A stretch of DNA of 64,000 nucleotides from Plantago major (lineage: Eukaryota; Streptophyta; Magnoliopsida; Lamiales; Plantaginaceae). The stretch lies in the NCBI GenBank assembly GCA_026545765.1, contig JAIFAC010000304.1, positions 1 to 64,000 of the forward strand, given 5' to 3'. This document shows, in pieces, positions 35,100-44,650 of this stretch. The notes below the pieces were generated by a model that was given only the letters and a program-made list of their open reading frames with translations, made no database searches and was not told the origin of the DNA. Position 1 is the first letter of the stretch, and each line of letters begins with the position of its first letter. Position numbers and translations under genes: made by a program.

Positions 35100-37466
35100 C
35101 TACTTATCAGCAAACTTAGCTTTCCTTGCCAGATTTCTTCTAGCCCTGGCATTCAGATTTTCAGTGGCTTGACTTTTCTTCCACTTCTGATAATTGCTGT
35201 GAGCAATCCTAGCCTTTATCCATCGTTCTTGCTCTTGTTTATACTCACGAGCAAGTTGTATCCCGATGGCTTTATAGCCAATGCCATTTCGAACACCTGG
35301 TGCTATCTTAGTTCTCATCTCAGCAGCTTTGCTAGTCTCTGGGTAGTCTATTTTCTTTCCAGAAAATGTGACATAGGAGAATTTGCCATCTCCTGCAATT
35401 CTTCCTTTCTGAGAGACATAGCACTGTAGGTGATTACACTTTTTAGTGTTATGTTTCTTTTCAGAAATATTCCCAACAGTTTTCTTTTGATCTTGTTTTT
35501 CCTACAAAGGTTTGGTCGCAACTGCCTTTCCTTTGTCAACAGCCTTAGCTTTCTGACCAATGCTATAGGTTGTTTGGGAATCATCTTGCTGAGCACTGAC
35601 AAATGTTATTCTTTCATCACTCTTATTCAGAGTGGTAGATCTATTTGTTTGTGCGTCCAGCCTAAGTCCTCCCTTTTCTGAAGGATCTCTTAAATAAGAT
35701 TGTACTTTAGTAAGAGTGTCACTAGCTTTGACATAAGATTGGAAAGATACTTCCTTCTTTTTGAGTTCCTTATTCTCAGAAAGAAGACCTTCACATTTCT
35801 TTTGAAGTTTGGCCAATGCTTCTTTATGTAACTTTTCTGTCTCAGATATCTGAGCTTTGAGAAATGCATTTTCAGCATCTTTTTTCTCAGATATCTTGAG
35901 TAATTGTGAATTTTCCTTTACAAGAGAATTCTTTTCTTCTTCAAGGATTTCGGCTCTAGCTCGAACCATTAGAAATTCTCTTTCGTAGAGATCAAGTTCT
36001 CTTCTGACATGTTCCAGATCTTTGATTCCTTCCTCATCACTTTCATAAGTATAACAAGAAGTATGTGTTACCTCATCAGCCATTAGACAAGGTTCAATGT
36101 TGGAGATATCTAGAAAGATTTCTTCAGCCACTCCACACACTTCTTTCTTCTTTTGACCAAAGTCAACCACTTCATGAGAGACACCACACATCTCTGGAGA
36201 AGGCAGTGTGGAATCATCTGAGTCTTCATCCTCAGAATCAGACTCAATATCTAGAGCATCCAGTTGGATTTGTATCTTCTTTCTTTCCTCAAAGGAGCGT
36301 AGCTCTCTGACCTCTCTTGAAGTTTCTTCTATCTTTCTTGTCACCTGTCTTTAGCTTATTGAAAATAGGGCAATCTCTTTTAAAATGACCAGGTTTCTGA
36401 CAATAGAAATAGATATCGTTTCCGATTTTTGCTTCCTTAGTACTAGATGATTGGTCGAAATGCTTTGTTCAAATGAGCTTGACAGCTGCATATTTTTGTA
36501 CTGGTGATAATTTGAGCCTAGATGCTTTTTCAGCTTCTCTTTGGCTTTTCTTCTCTCAATCTCCCGACTGACATATTATCTCATTTTCTTTACAGCAAGA
36601 GCATTATCCTCAGTCACCTCCTTGCCTTCCTTCTTTTCAGAAGTTCCTTGTGCAACTAGAGCAATATTCTGCAACTTTTCAGTTGTTTGTTCTCTTTGAG
36701 TTGTCTCATAGTCAATCGTGGCAAGTTGAGAGAAAAGTTTCATCGAGTGATATCCGCATTCCTCGTTAAAGTAGAAAAACTTTGTATGTTCCCAGTTATG
36801 ATTTAGACTTCTCACAATAGTCTTAATTTTTTCTGGTTGGTTATATCTATTACTTTCACCAAGTGCAGCCATGTCACCCATGAGTGTTGTAAACCGGAAA
36901 TCTAGTTCTTCAAGAGTCTCTGCGGGACCTTGTTTAAAGTTTTGGAATTTGAGCTTCAAAACTTCGAACTTATTTTCCTTTATTTTCTTAGTGCCGCATG
37001 CATTTCTTCAATCACCGCTGCACCACTTTCGCTGCTTTTTGCACCCCACGCTTACACCGATGTGCTCGAGTGGAACGATGATGATATCATGAGCTCGACC
37101 ATCCAAATGATTTCTCTTGAATCTTCATGTCCGTAGCTCTCGATTCGCTCAGAATAACTCGACTAAGAGGTCTTCCACGTCAAGCACTGCTTGTCAGGAG
37201 GAACCACCACTTGGTTCTTCATCAGTGGGAACTCTATCTCTACCATTGGAAACCTCCATGACCTGCTTGAGTTGTTGAATGACTATGGGGCCATTCTTTA
37301 TTACTTCGATCATTTCATCACTGATGGCTTCTAGGTGGAGCATCATGTTGTTCTTCCATTTCTCATAATTCTCTGGCTTGAGAATTGGAGCGTCACTTAA
37401 AGACATCCTACAACAAACATACTTAATAGACAAATCATGTGTAGGTGAAAAGCAGTTAGTGGGCAC
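35100..37466 (-). pseudogene. Copia A gag with a long coiled coil
   Basis: ILKPENYEKWKNNMMLHLEA near the start is the DUF4219-like N-terminus of copia Gag. KLKFQNFKQGPAETLEEL and the RSLNHNWEHT phrase are the UBN2/gag core, and a knuckle-like CQKPGHFKRDC follows near 36380. A coiled coil of roughly 150 residues at 35.7-36.1 kb (EEEKNSLVKENSQLLKI..) is typical of Sirevirus Gag. Then comes a basic stretch (ARRNLARKAKF). Broken. Confidence 0.85.
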
Positions 37467-37510
37467 TTATCTGGGATCTAGGTTCAGTGCAGAAGGCTTG
37501 GGAACCTCTT

Positions 37511-37523
37511 GCTCTGATACCAC
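37511..37523 (-). promoter_or_regulatory. Primer-binding site of copia A
   Basis: Minus-strand GTGGTATCAGAGC lies directly inside the 5' LTR. TGGTATCAGAGC is the classic initiator tRNA-Met site of plant copia elements. Confidence 0.95.
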
Positions 37524-37524
37524 T

Positions 37525-39115
37525 TGTCGTCCAAATAACGCAAAGTAAAAGACTAGAGGGGGTTAATAGTCTTTTCAAACTTTTGTCGATAAACACAATT
37601 TCTCAGATATCTGTGAAGATATCTGATACTTATTTTCAGAGAGCGGAAGACTTTTTGTGATAAGTGCACGTGCTCAGCAAGATATGTGTAAATACTTAGC
37701 AAAGTAAATAAAGCAGGTAATAAATTGCAGAAAGTAAATAACACAAGTCTTTATAGTAGTATCTAAAGGTGGCGTAATCCTTCAACTAATCCACTTCGGC
37801 CTTTCTCAGACCTAGAATCCACTAAAACAGATAAATGAGTTCACCTTACAAATATCTTCTCTCGATTCCTAAATACACCAAGTTCCCAACCAAGTGTTCC
37901 CCCTGAGTTATTCCCCGGCTTTCTCAGCCAAGTACTTCCTATACTCAGAAACCTTTGAGCTATTCCTTAGTTTCCCAAACTAAGTACTTCCTATGCTCAA
38001 GAATCTTGAGTTATTCCTTAGTTTCCCAAACTAAGTACTTCCTGCACTCCACGCTGCTTAAGGTGTCAAGTTAAGGTAGTTTGCCAGGATTTGATAGATT
38101 AATAACTTCTACAGTTATGTAATACTACCTTCTTGAACAAGAGTCACTTAACACACTTCACAATGTGTGGTGATATGTTCTTTACTGACCCAAGTCTATG
38201 ATAAGTGTTCTAGAGAATGAATCTCAGATTTTTGATCTTTTGATTCAACTCCTTCACATATAGCAATGCTTGTTAAGGATCAGGACACTTAGAACTTTCG
38301 TGCTACTTAGAATTCAAGAGCTTAGTCGCAACTGTAAGCTAGAAATTAAGTAGTCAAGGCTCAGATGTTTGAATGAACAAGTTCAGAGATGTAAGTTCTT
38401 GTGTAAGTTCGTGTAAGTTCAATGTGTATTTCAAGCATTCTAAGTGTTAATATTTATAGTTGAAAATCATGCCGCTTGAATAGTATCGCCAGCTTTATGA
38501 AATTCAAACTATTGATATTTGTAAATAGTATCAGAGAAGACGTTGTCTCTTTCGTAGATTTCTCTTTGTTCAGATGTCTCGTCAGGCATTTATCAGATTG
38601 TACTATTTTTGTCAGTAGTCCCAACGAACTATGCACGCTTCTCAAGCATTTCATGTCCCTTTCTAGAGACTCACATCTCCAGATACCTTGAAACATTGTT
38701 TCCTTAAACATAGTTTTATCCAGGTATCCGAGTGTAGATATCAAGCACTTTTCCTCGTTCAGAAACCTTGTGTTCTCAGATATCTTTTGCAAAACTTGTT
38801 TATTGAAAAGCACTTGTTTATTCAAGATATCTGGACATAGGTATCTGATGACCTTTGTCTTCAGCAATCTTGTGTAGTCTTCAAAACTTCAAAATTTGTT
38901 GAACTCTCCTGCTGGATGCCTTCTTCTTGGTCTTCTTCAAAGATATAAAAATTACATTCAGAGACCTAACATCATATACAAGATTTTGCTAGACTATCAT
39001 ACTTAGTGATTTTACTCTTTTACAGTGTTCAAGTGAACCAAGAGTACTAACCACCTTTCTGAGCTAAGATAAGTCATTAGATTGCTGATCAAAATCTAAA
39101 CAGATATTCCTAACA
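37525..39115 (-). repeat. 5' LTR of copia A
   Basis: Aligns by eye along its whole length with the 3' LTR at 23373-24955. Stem-loop units lie at about 37900-38050. Confidence 0.95.
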
Positions 39116-39198
39116 ATCTCGTAGTTGAGGCTTGTTTACTCAACACTGCTTTAGTTACTTTGAATTTTATCAAGTACTAATTTGATCACATCAAAATC

Positions 39199-39743
39199 GA
39201 GCATACCTGATGTGCTCTGATTTTGTACTATGTTCTCAATAAAATTCTTTCATGTCTCTTCTGAACCGGTGGCTCACTTTTTCTAAGTAATGGGGAAGAG
39301 GACCGAAACATGCCACTGAAAGACTCTACTGAGACAAAGAGTGCGTAATAGCTCACTGATCGAGTGCTCTTAAATCAAGATGAACGGGCTAAGCGATCCG
39401 TCAAGTCGTGGTATTTCTGTGAGTACTCAGAATGGGATGATGCCAGAAAGGATTTTTTTGAACCTACTCAAAAGGGTAGAAAGTAGACATATATAGTACT
39501 TATACTTCTAGATATTTTATTTAGAAGAAGAGTATAATAAAAAGATGCGGAAATCTTTATTGATGGTTCTGTTGTGTCATGAAGAAAGTGTTTGCAATTG
39601 TAGTTTCTGATTCTAGTTTTTTAATTCATTGTTCCTTTGATTTTTGAAATTTATTTTTGTACATTTGGGTTGTTACAAAAATTCAGTTTGTTCAGGTATT
39701 GCATCACTTTCTTCTTGTATGTAGGTTGGAGTTCTCATTTGGA
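39199..39743 (+). other. CACTA internal spacer
   Basis: AT-rich DNA of the CACTA element between the gypsy array and the L1 insertion. The only recognised piece is the organelle rRNA scrap at 39336-39411; the remainder has no clear domain. Confidence 0.5.
39336..39411 (+). pseudogene. Organelle-type large-subunit rRNA fragment
   Basis: AAAGAGTGCGTAATAGCTCA, CTGATCGAG and then GATGAACGGG.CTAAGCGATC match, from memory, the bacterial-type LSU rRNA segment after the GTPase-associated region, as found in plant plastid or mitochondrial rRNA. Cytosolic 25S differs here. About 75 bp, with several substitutions, so it is a nuclear copy of organelle DNA carried in the CACTA. I cannot tell plastid from mitochondrial origin. 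Confidence 0.6.
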
Positions 39744-40088
39744 TTTTTTTTTTTTTTTTTTTTTTTTTTAAGGTGGATACAGGCTCCTATTATTAAAATT
39801 AGACGATACAATCACGGGGTTTATAGGAACCCGAGTACATGTCCAAGAAACTACTCAAATGGAAGTCCAAACTAGCACAAAAGAAATACGAGCAAAAGCT
39901 AGTCCTACCAATAATTCTTCTACGCCATATGCTAATATCAACATCGACAAAATACAAGGATCCCAAGTCAAGCAAAAAATAATTCTGCTGCTCCACAGAA
40001 GTACCAGTCAACCAGTATAAAATTACCAACCACCAGACACAAATAAGCCAACAGCAGAGCCAACGATTCAAACATAGAAAAGAGATCT

Positions 40089-41756
40089 TCATTTGATTTT
40101 ATTCTTGGGGCTATACCTGCGAGACTTTTTTAACACCTTTTTCACCATGGGAAGAGAGGAAGAATAAGACGCTTTAATCGAATTCTTTGTGGTTCTTCCT
40201 TTTTTCTTTTCTAGAGGTTGAGAAGGAGGCACAGTAGGCTCAACAACTTGTTCCATAAATTCTTCCATTGTTTCAATTTCCGCAACTTCCATATCTGCTG
40301 GAACAATGGGAGTAGAATCCACAGGAGATAAAATAAAAGGACCATAAAGCCTTGTAATACGTCTCGAGGAACCTCTCAAGCTCCCCACTGCACGACTTCT
40401 AAAATTCCGCACAAGCAGAGGCGCAACTTCCGGCACAGAAATATCTGCCAAAATGGTGTTTTCCTCCAGAATCATATCAACATCAACAACACTCGATTCA
40501 CGCTCAATAGAATGATCAACCATAACACTCGCTACCTCCCTTACCTGTTCAACCAAACCTGATACAAATTCAGGAGGCTGAGGAGGGGGCACTAGTGACT
40601 CTGAAACTTGTCCAACAACGGGGCCAACCTGCTCCACCAAGATATCCGAAACCGAAAGAATATCACTGGATGTCTCCAAAACCAATGGGACACTGTCGGG
40701 AAAAGAGCAAGTAGAAGCGACACTCATCACCGCAACCAAAGAACAGGTCTCACACACTCGACCAATCGGGTCTACCGAATCCACAGGAAGAGACTCCACC
40801 TCCATTTCTAGTACCTCTTGGTTTTGCAAAACTTTACAATTGATGTCTGCCTTCTCTAACACTGCATCCCCTAAGGCTTCTTTGTTGATTCTTTCATCTT
40901 CAAATATAACAACCGGTTCTTCCAACACTGGAACTGGAACAGAAGTAGTATGAACTTCCACTGGATTATCTTCTGTCGAGGACTGAACATTGGCCAAACA
41001 ATAAAGGTCTAAATGACCTAGCTTCTTACAACAATTACAGTAATGTGGTACATTTTTGTAATTCACTTTAATAGCTACTCCTTTTCGCTGCACCTGTATC
41101 CAAACATGGCTTGGGAGAGATTTGGAAACATCCATTTCAACACACAAGGTAGCTTGAATGAGTTTGCTCCTGTTCGCTGTATATCCATCTACTTTCACCG
41201 GTGTACCCAACAATTTGCCAATTTCATACAAAGCTTCTCTATCAAATAAAAAAATCGGAAGCTTCTTCAAAGATAACCAGACAGGAACAACAGGGGATTC
41301 ATCCTCAGTAGAGTACATAGGTGACCATTTAAAGAAACGTAAAGGAATACCCTGAACATTTGGAGATTCCAGCAACCAAAGAAGATTAAAATCTTCTTCA
41401 CAAAACAATTTAATGACCACATGACAAATATCCATAAAGCTAACAGTAAAGCCCCTTTTGAGATTCAAATCCTTCAATATTTTAGTAACTTGAAAAATTC
41501 TAGGAATACCATTGGAGAATTTCCCCACCAGCGTACAATCAAAGGTTTTCGCAAGTTTCTGGACTTCTAAATCAGTAAAAGCAATCGAGGGCATACCATT
41601 GAACTCCGAGCTAACCTTGGGATCCACTACCGAAAGTGATTTTTCCATATCTGTGAACATAAACTGCTGAACAGACCCTTTAGAGACAACAGAGCGGAAC
41701 AGAGGTCTTTCTATAGCCAGAGAAGAAACAGCCCGAGCTACCGGAGATGCATCCAT
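40089..41756 (-). CDS. LINE ORF1 protein: DUF4283 domain plus CCHC zinc knuckle, 555 aa
   Basis: An uninterrupted 555-codon frame, unlike everything around it. Residues of about 60-210 form a DUF4283-type region (FDCTLVGKF, ...VIKLFCEEDFNLLWLLE, FFKWSPMYSTEDESPVVPVW, LGTPVKVDGYTANR), an RNA-recognition-like fold of plant L1 ORF1 proteins. A perfect CX2CX4HX4C knuckle uses C240, C243, H248 and C253. The rest is acidic and proline/valine-rich, with a basic tail (KKVLKKSRRYSPKNKIK). Family proteins bind the LINE RNA. MDASPVARA starts after a long GC-rich leader; no upstream in-frame start was preferred. It could instead be a domesticated DUF4283 gene, but the poly(A) tail favours a LINE copy. 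Confidence 0.85.
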   Translation of the reverse strand: MDASPVARAVSSLAIERPLFRSVVSKGSVQQFMFTDMEKSLSVVDPKVSSEFNGMPSIAFTDLEVQKLAKTFDCTLVGKFSNGIPRIFQVTKILKDLNLKRGFTVSFMDICHVVIKLFCEEDFNLLWLLESPNVQGIPLRFFKWSPMYSTEDESPVVPVWLSLKKLPIFLFDREALYEIGKLLGTPVKVDGYTANRSKLIQATLCVEMDVSKSLPSHVWIQVQRKGVAIKVNYKNVPHYCNCCKKLGHLDLYCLANVQSSTEDNPVEVHTTSVPVPVLEEPVVIFEDERINKEALGDAVLEKADINCKVLQNQEVLEMEVESLPVDSVDPIGRVCETCSLVAVMSVASTCSFPDSVPLVLETSSDILSVSDILVEQVGPVVGQVSESLVPPPQPPEFVSGLVEQVREVASVMVDHSIERESSVVDVDMILEENTILADISVPEVAPLLVRNFRSRAVGSLRGSSRRITRLYGPFILSPVDSTPIVPADMEVAEIETMEEFMEQVVEPTVPPSQPLEKKKGRTTKNSIKASYSSSLPMVKKVLKKSRRYSPKNKIK

Positions 41757-42400
41757 CGCATCGGAGGAGCTTACCGGACTGAGGTCGGAGACTCGGATAG
41801 CAAAAGGCTAAAAGCGGACTGCAAACAAAGACTGAAGAAGCTACAGTGACGGAGGGCAAGAGAGCTGAGGAGGAAAGCGACAGAGAAGCTCCGTCTGTCT
41901 GAGCAGAAAAGGGTATAAAGAAATTGCGATTGAGAGGAATCCGAGCTTCTGAGCAGAAATCGCGACAGAGAGAGATCGCGATTGAGAGGAATCCGGGCTT
42001 AGAAGAAAACTCGACTAAGAGGGGATCTGCAGTGGCGAAATCCGAGCTGAGAAAAAAAGAACGACGGAGAAGGACGGCTGGGGGAGGGCGGGTGGGGTTA
42101 GACTGAGAGGTTATAACGCGGCACCAGTCTCAGATCCGGCAGGGAAAGGGAGAGGCGGTGAAGGTAGAGATGGAGATCGACAAAGAGAAGCAGATCTGCA
42201 GAAACAAAGAAACGATAGGAGCTTGTCTTATCGGTGAAGGGGGAGAACGGAGAAGGCAGTCGGGAAAAAGGAACCGGCGATGGGGGGAGGCTGCCACCGG
42301 AACCGAACAAAAGAAGAGGGACGAATTCAAATGGGGTTTAGATAGAGAGTGGAGAGAGGATAATTTTAGAGAGAGACATTTTGTCCATTTGTTTGTTTAA
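41757..42400 (-). promoter_or_regulatory. GC-rich leader/promoter region of the LINE
   Basis: CT-rich on the coding strand with repeated GATTCCTCTCAATCGCGAT-like words (near 41930-41995 on the plus strand, two copies). Plant L1 elements carry an internal promoter in such leaders; that function is inferred here. Confidence 0.45.
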
Positions 42401-42409
42401 AAAATATTT

Positions 42410-42480
42410 TACACCAGCCGGGAATTGAACCCGGGTCTGTACAGTGGCAGGGTACTATTCTACCACTAGACCACTGGTGC
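42410..42480 (-). tRNA. tRNA-Gly (GCC)
   Basis: Minus strand, 71 nt, nearly identical from memory to plant nuclear tRNA-Gly(GCC). The acceptor stem GCACCAG pairs with CTGGTGT (one G-U at the end) and is followed by discriminator A. The D arm is GTCTAGTGGTAGAAT, which includes the A box TGGTCTAGTGG. The anticodon loop is CTGCCAC, with anticodon GCC. The T arm is CCGGG..CCCGG with TTCAATT in place of the usual TTCGATT. One anticodon-stem pair is a C-U mismatch. A T6 run about 15 nt downstream could end Pol III transcription. These small changes may reduce function. There is no intron, and no CCA is encoded, as expected. Confidence 0.88.
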
Positions 42481-42509
42481 GAGTTATCAATTGGATATTG
42501 TCATTCTAT

Positions 42510-43803
42510 CACTACAAGAAAACTGTGAAATAGCGATGGATATTATCCGTCGCTATTTAACGACGAATCGCTCCATTTTAGAGACGGAAATTTATCTGTC
42601 TCTAATTTAGAGAAGGATAGATTATCCATCTCTAATTAGCGACGGATAATCTATCCCTCTCTAATTTCGAGACGGATAAATTTATCCGTCTCTAATTTAG
42701 AGACAGCTAAATCTATCCATCGCTAAATACGTTGACACAAAGAAAAAAAAATAAAAAATGAAAATTTAGCGACGTATAAACCTATCCGTCGCTAAATTTA
42801 GCGACGGATAGGTTTATCCGTCGCTAAATTAGCTGAAACCCTAATATTACCCCCACGCCTCCTTCTTCCATCACTCATCCCTTCTTCCATCACTCATCTC
42901 TTCTTGATCTCTTCCTCCACCGTTCACCACCATCACCACCACCACCACCTCCGCACCACCACCTCACCACTGCCACCACCACCTCCTTACCACCACCACC
43001 TCCCCACTGCCACCACCACCTCCGCACCTCCACCACCTCCCCACTACCACCCCCGCACCACCACCACCTCCCCACTGCCACCTCCGCACCACCACTACCT
43101 CCGTCCCTCCGTTTGATTTGTCAAGATCTCGTCCGATTCGTCATGATCTCGTCAAGATCCACCAATATCCGTTCAAGTTCGTGAAGATCCACCATGATCC
43201 GTCAAGATCTCGTTCGATTTTTTTTATCTTTTCTATATTTTTTCGTTTTTTCTTATTAATTTTGTATAATTTCAGATTATCGATATTTAAATATCAGACA
43301 TCGATGAAATTGTAGATTTATGTAAGTACGTATGGAATATTGTATATCTGTATTGAATATTGTATAAAATTGTCGATTAATTGTATATCCGTATAAAATT
43401 GTCGATTAATTGTATCATCGTCGATTTATCCGATTCGTCACCAAATCGCCAATTTGTCGATTCGTCTGCAGATTAATATAAATAAATAAAAAAAAACAAA
43501 AAACCACCTATTTAGCGACGGATAGTTATCCGTCGCTATACACCACCAGAATTTGGATTTTAAAAAAAAAGAAGAGAAAATCGGCTTATTAGAGACGGAT
43601 AATATCCGTCTCTAAAAAGTCAACATTCTATCCGTCGCTAAATTCGTCGTTATTTAGCGACGGATAGATTATCCGTCGTTAGGATCATTGTGATGAAGAA
43701 AATGACGACGGCATTTTTATCCGTTGCTAAGTCCGTCGCTAGGAGCTTAGCGACGGATCGCTCACTGTTTAAATCCGTCGCTAAACACCTGTTTTTTGTA
43801 GTG
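42510..43803. mobile_element. Small non-autonomous CACTA element (1,294 bp)
   Basis: Left end CACTACAAGAAAACTG at 42510 and right end CAGGTGTTTTTTGTAGTG-like at 43803 are inverted repeats, flanked by TAT (42507-42509 and 43804-43806). About 300 bp at each end are packed with subterminal repeats of the types TTAGCGACGGATA and AGAGACGGATAA in both directions. The middle has CCACCA-rich DNA (42915-43110), short GATCCGTCAAGATC-like repeats and AT-rich sequence. It has no protein domain, so it depends on another CACTA's transposase. It is a different family from the large CACTA around it, judging by the subterminal words. Confidence 0.92.
42915..43110. repeat. (CCACCA)-type low-complexity tract
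   Basis: Imperfect CCACCACCTCC/CCACCACCAC repeats in the small CACTA. They read as poly-Pro/His on one strand and poly-Gly/Trp on the other, which explains the spurious frames there. Confidence 0.9.
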
Positions 43804-43806
43804 TAT

Positions 43807-44047
43807 CTAGCTCTAGTTCTTTCTTTCTTTCTTTTTATTGTGAGTTACTCTATACCTTTTAATCTCTCACTATTTTCTTGCATGAAAGTGATAAGCTCAT
43901 GAAGTTTCACATATTTAGAGATTGTCTGTCGAATGGGAAAGAGATGTTATGCATAAATTATCTGTCTTTTTTTCCGTCTATGTCACATGTCAAAAAGCAC
44001 CTTTATTGGTTGTCTAGATATATAGTTCACTTTCAACTTGTTATAGG
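43807..44047 (+). other. CACTA intron-like spacer
   Basis: T-rich DNA ending in TTGTTATAG just before the first readable exon of the Ptta-like gene. It looks like the end of an intron that received the small CACTA insertion. Confidence 0.45.
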
Positions 44048-44377
44048 AGAAAATGAAAGATCAAGCTACTCTTAATGATGAAGACTCAAGTGGCATTGAT
44101 ATTGTGCATAATCCTAATGATGAGTTTTCCCAGGCAACGGGAAGAAATAAAGATGGATGATTATGCATGTATGGTATGGCAGTGCAGCTGGATGACATCT
44201 AAGGCGGAAAACCTTCTCGTGCTGCACTTGAAAGAAAGTGCATGGAAGATAATGAAGAAGAGCATTGAAAGAAAAACTCGAAGAGTTGACATCTTTAGTG
44301 CATGATATATCACACTCAAGTGGACATCTTGAATTCTTGATGGAGACAGAACCATCAACGACCCACCTAATGTTAAG
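44048..44377 (+). pseudogene. Ptta/TNPA-like (Transposase_24) gene of the large CACTA, exon a
   Basis: Begins after an AG with EKMKDQATLNDEDSSGIDIV, then NDEFSQATGRNKDG and LCMYGMAVQ. This is the D..F..V(L/T)G..R.GR.(R/C).(Y)G pattern in the middle of Ptta/En/Spm Transposase_24 proteins, which bind the subterminal repeats. At least two in-frame stops (TGA after NKDG, TAA after QLDDI) and a TGA after EEEH show it is dead. It ends at a GT donor at 44378. Confidence 0.65.
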
Positions 44378-44470
44378 GTACTAATTAGAAACTATGCAAT
44401 GTGTTATATGAAATATAATTTTAAAAACGTTGGGAATTTATAATGCTATTAACAAGTTATATATTTTTAG
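44378..44470 (+). other. Intron of the Ptta-like gene
   Basis: 93 bp, AAG|GTACTAATTAG to TATTTTTAG|GTT: plant-type AT-rich GT-AG intron between the two readable exons. Confidence 0.6.
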
Positions 44471-44650
44471 GTTGGATTTTGTGTGCAATTGAAAAGTCTC
44501 GCTGATGTTAATGAACTTGTAAATTGGCAATGTGAAAATGAATGGAGTTATATTTGATGGAAGAGACCTTGGGCCTGGTATGTGTGAAGTCCAAACTCGA
44601 GTGAAGGATGAAAATTGCTTATATATCCATATGAACATATTGAAACAATC
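44471..44650 (+). pseudogene. Ptta/TNPA-like gene of the large CACTA, exon b (left of the copia insertion)
   Basis: VGFCVQLKSLADVNELV in one frame, then NGVIFDGRDLGPGMCEVQTR and VKDENCLY in the next, then PYEHIETI in a third. This is the C-terminal Transposase_24 pattern (A.G.v.......G..LG...CEV.V...vK.E..L..PY..LETI). Two small frame changes therefore lie within the exon. Copia B interrupts it after GAAACAATC. Confidence 0.75.

Larger units (their letters stand above)
23373..39115 (-). mobile_element. Full-length Sirevirus-like Ty1/copia element A (15.7 kb, fossil)
   Basis: Two LTRs (left 1,583 bp, right 1,591 bp) flanked by ATCTC at 23368-23372 and 39116-39120. Order on the minus strand: 5' LTR, initiator-Met primer-binding site, gag with a long coiled coil, protease, integrase, RT, RNase H, a stem-loop array, an extra gene of about 5 kb, a polypurine tract and the 3' LTR. 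The layout and the extra gene after pol fit the Sirevirus group. The LTRs differ by only a few percent by eye, so insertion was fairly recent. It is broken, with several breaks in pol and gag. Confidence 0.95.
16576..39193 (+). mobile_element. Athila-like gypsy tandem array (LTR-internal-LTR-internal-LTR tail)
   Basis: Two LTRs, each followed by a primer-binding site and gag, and then the tail of a third LTR. The array is bounded by AAATC at 16571-16575 and 39194-39198. Matching duplications around the whole array indicate one insertion that later grew by recombination between its LTRs. A 15.7-kb copia element sits inside the third LTR tail. Internal units carry gag and a weak protease but no reverse transcriptase or integrase, so the family member is a short non-autonomous gypsy. 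All copies are broken fossils. Confidence 0.88.
23212..39193 (+). repeat. Gypsy array LTR 3 tail, interrupted by copia
   Basis: 23212-23372 and 39116-39193 together match the last part of LTR 2, from ATGCTACCGTGTCTATTTCC to GATCACATCA. The copia element lies between, with ATCTC on both sides. The AAATC duplication of the whole array follows directly. Confidence 0.88.
39744..42400 (-). mobile_element. L1-type LINE with ORF1 only
   Basis: A T-run at 39744-39770 is the poly(A) tail on the minus strand. Right of it come about 320 bp of 3' untranslated DNA, one long ORF1 and a CT-rich (minus strand), GC-rich leader of about 640 bp. No endonuclease or reverse transcriptase ORF2 is present, so it must have been moved by another LINE's enzymes. 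I find no convincing target duplication; only CATTTG recurs near both ends, which is too short to rely on. The 5' border is therefore approximate. Confidence 0.7.

Noticed and set aside
39240-39335. Extension of the organelle rRNA match to the left
   Set aside because: The DNA before 39336 does not continue a match I can recall, so only the 75-bp core is claimed.
40089-41756. The DUF4283 frame as an ordinary host gene
   Set aside because: A 27-nt poly(A)-type tail, a long leader and the L1 ORF1 domain order favour a LINE copy, though a domesticated gene cannot be fully excluded.
39741-42400. Target duplication of the LINE
   Set aside because: Only CATTTG recurs near both proposed ends, too short to separate from chance; the 5' border stays approximate.
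42890-43116. Overlapping proline/histidine-rich and glycine/tryptophan-rich frames on opposite strands
   Set aside because: Both are simple translations of the CCACCA tract in the small CACTA.
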